7,293 nt of DNA from Thermoplasmatota archaeon (GTDB taxonomy: Archaea > Thermoplasmatota > Penumbrarchaeia > Penumbrarchaeales > Penumbrarchaeaceae), in assembly GCA_030591285.1 (NCBI GenBank), contig JAUVBH010000075.1:1-7293 (forward strand). Direction: 5' to 3'. The translations under genes and the position numbers were made by a program. Position 1 is the stretch's first letter; every line of letters starts with the position of its first letter. The notes under the pieces were generated by a model. It had not been told where the DNA came from. It ran no database searches and worked only from the letters and a program-made list of their open reading frames with translations. Shown in pieces: positions 5,317 to 7,293 of this stretch.

Positions 5317-6267
5317 TCAGGACAGAACTCCGACATACTGAGTCAGGTAGGAATAGAAAGCATTTGCAATGGCCTGTTTCTGATCAGGTTCAAGGCCTTT
5401 GAACTCCTCCAGAACAAGGAAGTTGATCCCACCAAGAACCTTCACCGAGAAGAGTTCGTCCTTGTGTGGATTCACATTTGCCTGGGATTGGGAGTGCTGC
5501 TCGGACCCGATGACCTTGAAATCATGAGTAGCTTCCTTCATCAGGATCATATCCATCTTCCTGAACCCAATATGCTCATAGGCCGTGGCCTGCATCTTGA
5601 TGAAGGGATAGAGAAACTCCCCGGTATCGGTGAATTCGATGGGATATCCTTCGATCATCAAAATCTTGCTCAGGGCTTCTACACAATCAAGGACCATCTC
5701 ATCCAGAGTATTGTAGCTGGGTCTCAGCTTGATCTCAGCAAGTTTTTTCTGGACTTCGGAACCACCAGCTGGTTGTTGTCCAGCACCACCTGCGGGAATA
5801 TCCACCTGACTCTGTCCTCTGCATCTTGGACAGGTCAGGACATTTGGTCCGGGTTTGACATAGGATTGGAATGCTGTTTGACAGTAAGGACAGCTGAATT
5901 GAGCGAAGGTCTGCTGTGTCTGCTGGGCTCCTCCAGATCCACCTCTTGAGGGTGGTTCACATGGATCGGGGCAATGTTGTCCAGAAGCATGTGAAAAGAG
6001 ATAGTACTTGTAAGGATTGTATGGATTCGCAACTGGATTCGGGTCGTTGACCTCAACTACTAAAAAGCAGTTGTTCTGAACCGCATATGCCTTGGCTGAA
6101 TCCCGAAGTTGCTGCTGGGACATTGGTTGTCTGTATTCGATCGGGGTCCCAACAACAGTGAAACCCTGACCGGCTAGAGCCTGAGAATATTGGTTGATCT
6201 CTGCCTTGCTTGCAGTTACAAGCTTGACCGCTGAAGAACCACTCTTCTTAAAGAATGATGGTGACAT
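5317..6267 (-). CDS. Protein of unknown function with central zinc ribbon, 316 residues
   Basis: I do not recognise the family. Three parts are visible in the 316-residue form. An N-terminal alpha/beta region (about 12-95) begins near AVKLVTASKAEINQY and carries a hydrophobic strand CFLVVEV. A zinc ribbon has Cys126-x2-Cys129 and Cys146-x2-Cys149, flanked on both sides by Gly/Gln/Ser/Pro linkers. A C-terminal alpha/beta domain (about 172-316) starts at VQKKLAEIKLRPSYNTLDEM and ends in a helix. There is no signal peptide or membrane helix, so it is probably cytoplasmic. Extra cysteines (67, 99, 102) lie outside the ribbon. Start choice: the frame opens earlier at GTG 6312, but the ATG at 6267 has GGAG 8 bases ahead and removes a 15-residue leader of no evident character. 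It has its own possible promoter and a U-tract end, so it may be monocistronic. Confidence 0.85.
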   Translation of the reverse strand: MSPSFFKKSGSSAVKLVTASKAEINQYSQALAGQGFTVVGTPIEYRQPMSQQQLRDSAKAYAVQNNCFLVVEVNDPNPVANPYNPYKYYLFSHASGQHCPDPCEPPSRGGSGGAQQTQQTFAQFSCPYCQTAFQSYVKPGPNVLTCPRCRGQSQVDIPAGGAGQQPAGGSEVQKKLAEIKLRPSYNTLDEMVLDCVEALSKILMIEGYPIEFTDTGEFLYPFIKMQATAYEHIGFRKMDMILMKEATHDFKVIGSEQHSQSQANVNPHKDELFSVKVLGGINFLVLEEFKGLEPDQKQAIANAFYSYLTQYVGVLS

Positions 6268-6275
6268 CGCTAACA

Positions 6276-6279
6276 CTCC
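6276..6279 (-). promoter_or_regulatory. Shine-Dalgarno favouring the ATG at 6267
   Basis: GGAG on the minus strand, 8 bases before the ATG at 6267, is the reason for preferring it over the GTG at 6312. The latter has only a weaker AGGT 6 bases ahead. Confidence 0.5.
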
Positions 6280-6322
6280 ACTGTAGATCCAAGTAGCCCC
6301 AGAAGGGATCACTCCACTACCT

Positions 6323-6348
6323 GAAACAGCTGGTTTCGTATTTGAAAC
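6323..6348 (-). promoter_or_regulatory. Operator-like alternating inverted repeats ahead of the 5317-6267 gene
   Basis: On the minus strand GTTTC (6344-6348), GAAAC (6333-6337) and GTTTC (6323-6327) follow one another at 10-11 bp steps, making two overlapping inverted repeats. The first one spans the TATA-like TTTCAAATA. It lies 56 bases or more ahead of the ATG at 6267. A regulator bound here would block the promoter; no regulator gene is in view. Confidence 0.35.
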
Positions 6349-6373
6349 TTATCGAACCAAGACCTGATGGATA

Positions 6374-7213
6374 TCAGATCAAATCCTTCAGGAACTCTTC
6401 CCTACCGTCGACCTTTAACAAGGTCTTCACGGAGAGATTGTACGCATGAAGGGGTCTTTCACCAAAGGTGTAGAGAAGGAACTTGGATTCCTTGTCCTTT
6501 CCGATGACCTGAACCTGGGCAGCCCATTTCCTGCCCTTCTTGTCGGTTGCCACCAACTGGTTGATGGCTCTGAAAAGCCGTTCGTTGATCATCTCATGGG
6601 CTTCCTCGAAACCGATCTTCTTCAACCGGTTCACGATGACCTCATAGAGCTCCTTTGGTGGAATGGGAAGTATCTCGGTCTCCATTGCCCACCTGTAAAG
6701 GTCCGAGGTCAGGTATCTGAATCCATCCTCGTCCAGTTCAACTGGCGTGAACTTGGGGACAACGACCTTGAGAGGTTCCGTTCTCATTAAAACACGTTCC
6801 TCTACCTTGTATTTGAAGTCAAAGAAAAGGATCTCGAACTCCAGCTCCTCGGTCCCACCCTGATACAATGGCTGGAAAGGGACCTTCACTTTGAGCTTTT
6901 CACCCGGATCCAGGAGTCTGTTCTCAACATCAGCAGATCCGAACCTGCCGAGTTTGTTCTTTTTTCCGAAATCTATCCGAATGTTCCCCATTGGATAATC
7001 GGTATTGTTCTCAATTTCGACCTGATAGAACATCGATTCTATCCTTCTATCATGTCCATCTTCGGCGGGGTAAATAAAATGATGATCTACCAGAAGAGAA
7101 TCATTTTCTGTCTCTGGAGGACCATCATAATACTGGTCCTCACGGTATTCATCACTACGCCTGTCGTAGTCTCCCCTTCTCCCGAAGAGCCTGTCGAATA
7201 TACGAAGACCCAT
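6374..7213 (-). CDS. Protein of unknown function: beta-sandwich plus alpha/beta domain, 279 residues
   Basis: I do not recognise the family. Residues 1-13 (MGLRIFDRLFGRR) could form a basic amphipathic helix touching the membrane. About 14-40 are an Asp/Glu/Arg/Tyr-rich disordered linker. About 42-155 show alternating hydrophobic strands (MFYQVEIENN, MGNIRIDFG, KLKVKVPFQP, LEFEILFFDF, PLKVVVPKF), as in an Ig-like sandwich. About 160-279 form an alpha/beta domain with helix LYEVIVNRLKKIGF and strands around WAAQVQVIG and FLLYTF. There is no signal peptide, membrane helix or Cys motif, and no catalytic signature, so a binding or scaffold role is more likely than an enzyme. The ATG at 7213 has AGGAT about 9 bases ahead. 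It lies 26 bases after the upstream gene on the same strand, so the two are probably cotranscribed. Confidence 0.85.
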   Translation of the reverse strand: MGLRIFDRLFGRRGDYDRRSDEYREDQYYDGPPETENDSLLVDHHFIYPAEDGHDRRIESMFYQVEIENNTDYPMGNIRIDFGKKNKLGRFGSADVENRLLDPGEKLKVKVPFQPLYQGGTEELEFEILFFDFKYKVEERVLMRTEPLKVVVPKFTPVELDEDGFRYLTSDLYRWAMETEILPIPPKELYEVIVNRLKKIGFEEAHEMINERLFRAINQLVATDKKGRKWAAQVQVIGKDKESKFLLYTFGERPLHAYNLSVKTLLKVDGREEFLKDLI

Positions 7214-7239
7214 GTGTATTCATCCTGGATTATTCTGTC

Positions 7240-7293
7240 TCAAAGACCCGCATCTTCGAGCTCCTTGGTGATCTCTCCAAGGGCAATGTCTAT
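7240..7293 (-). CDS. C-terminal end of an upstream gene (partial)
   Basis: The last 17 residues, IDIALGEITKELEDAGL, precede a TGA at 7240-7242; the rest lies beyond the window. The segment reads as an amphipathic acidic helix, far more protein-like than the other two frames. Too little is present to name the product. It is the probable first gene of the unit containing the 6374-7213 gene. Confidence 0.55.
   Translation of the reverse strand: MDIALGEITKELEDAGL

Noticed and set aside
5233..5949. Plus-strand frame of 238 codons
   Set aside because: It is antisense to the ribbon protein whose Cys motifs, linkers and Shine-Dalgarno are convincing; no signal supports the plus-strand reading.
6332..6358. 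Possible tRNA arm (GGTTCGATAAG on the minus strand)
   Set aside because: It recalls a T-arm but has no acceptor stem, anticodon arm or CCA-side pairing nearby.
1..7293. CRISPR array, insertion sequence, integrase or defence system
   Set aside because: No spaced repeats, terminal inverted repeats, transposase or nuclease motifs were seen on either strand.

Overview
The window looks archaeal, most likely a Thermoplasmata-like euryarchaeon; this assignment is inferred from gene character, not from a marker gene. Supporting signs are TATA-like boxes about 25 bases ahead of plausible start sites, termination at bare U-tracts, short leaders or leaderless starts, many small Cys-rich zinc-ribbon proteins, a compact FolD, and a membrane pyrophosphatase carrying an extra secreted-type N-terminal domain. 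There are no rRNA or tRNA genes, CRISPR arrays, transposases or integrases, and no clear sign of recent transfer.

Layout, left to right. (1) 1-645, minus: start of a secreted or membrane-anchored protein built of about 53-residue propeller-like repeats, cut by the window edge. (2) 646-836: divergent promoter region. (3) 837-1001, plus: a 54-residue Cys/His-rich protein with an excellent Shine-Dalgarno; it is the only plus-strand gene I can support. (4) 1002-1078: convergent intergenic region with back-to-back U-tracts and a hairpin terminator for the next gene. (5) 1079-3676, minus: membrane ion-pumping pyrophosphatase, 865 residues, with an N-terminal extracytoplasmic beta-rich extension. 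(6) 3814-4275, minus: zinc ribbon plus two membrane helices, coupled directly (TAGATG) to (7) 4276-5178, minus: FolD. (8) 5317-6267, minus: protein of unknown function with a central zinc ribbon. (9) 6374-7213, minus: unknown two-domain protein. (10) 7240-7293, minus: C-terminal tail of a further gene.

The genes fall into probable transcription units read right to left. The gene ending at 7240 and the 6374-7213 gene form one unit (26-base gap). The 5317-6267 gene has its own possible promoter with an operator-like repeat and ends at a U-tract. folD and the zinc-ribbon membrane gene form a translationally coupled pair. The pyrophosphatase gene is monocistronic, with its own TATA box, Shine-Dalgarno and terminator. 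The pyrophosphatase would use the PPi released by biosynthesis to pump ions, and FolD supplies one-carbon units; there is no evidence that the two are functionally linked.

I do not see a clear new multi-gene system. The most notable items are the short Cys/His protein at 837-1001, the extracytoplasmic domain and the doubled acidic gate residues of the pyrophosphatase, the two Glu replacements in the FolD cyclohydrolase site, and two conserved-looking proteins of unknown function.
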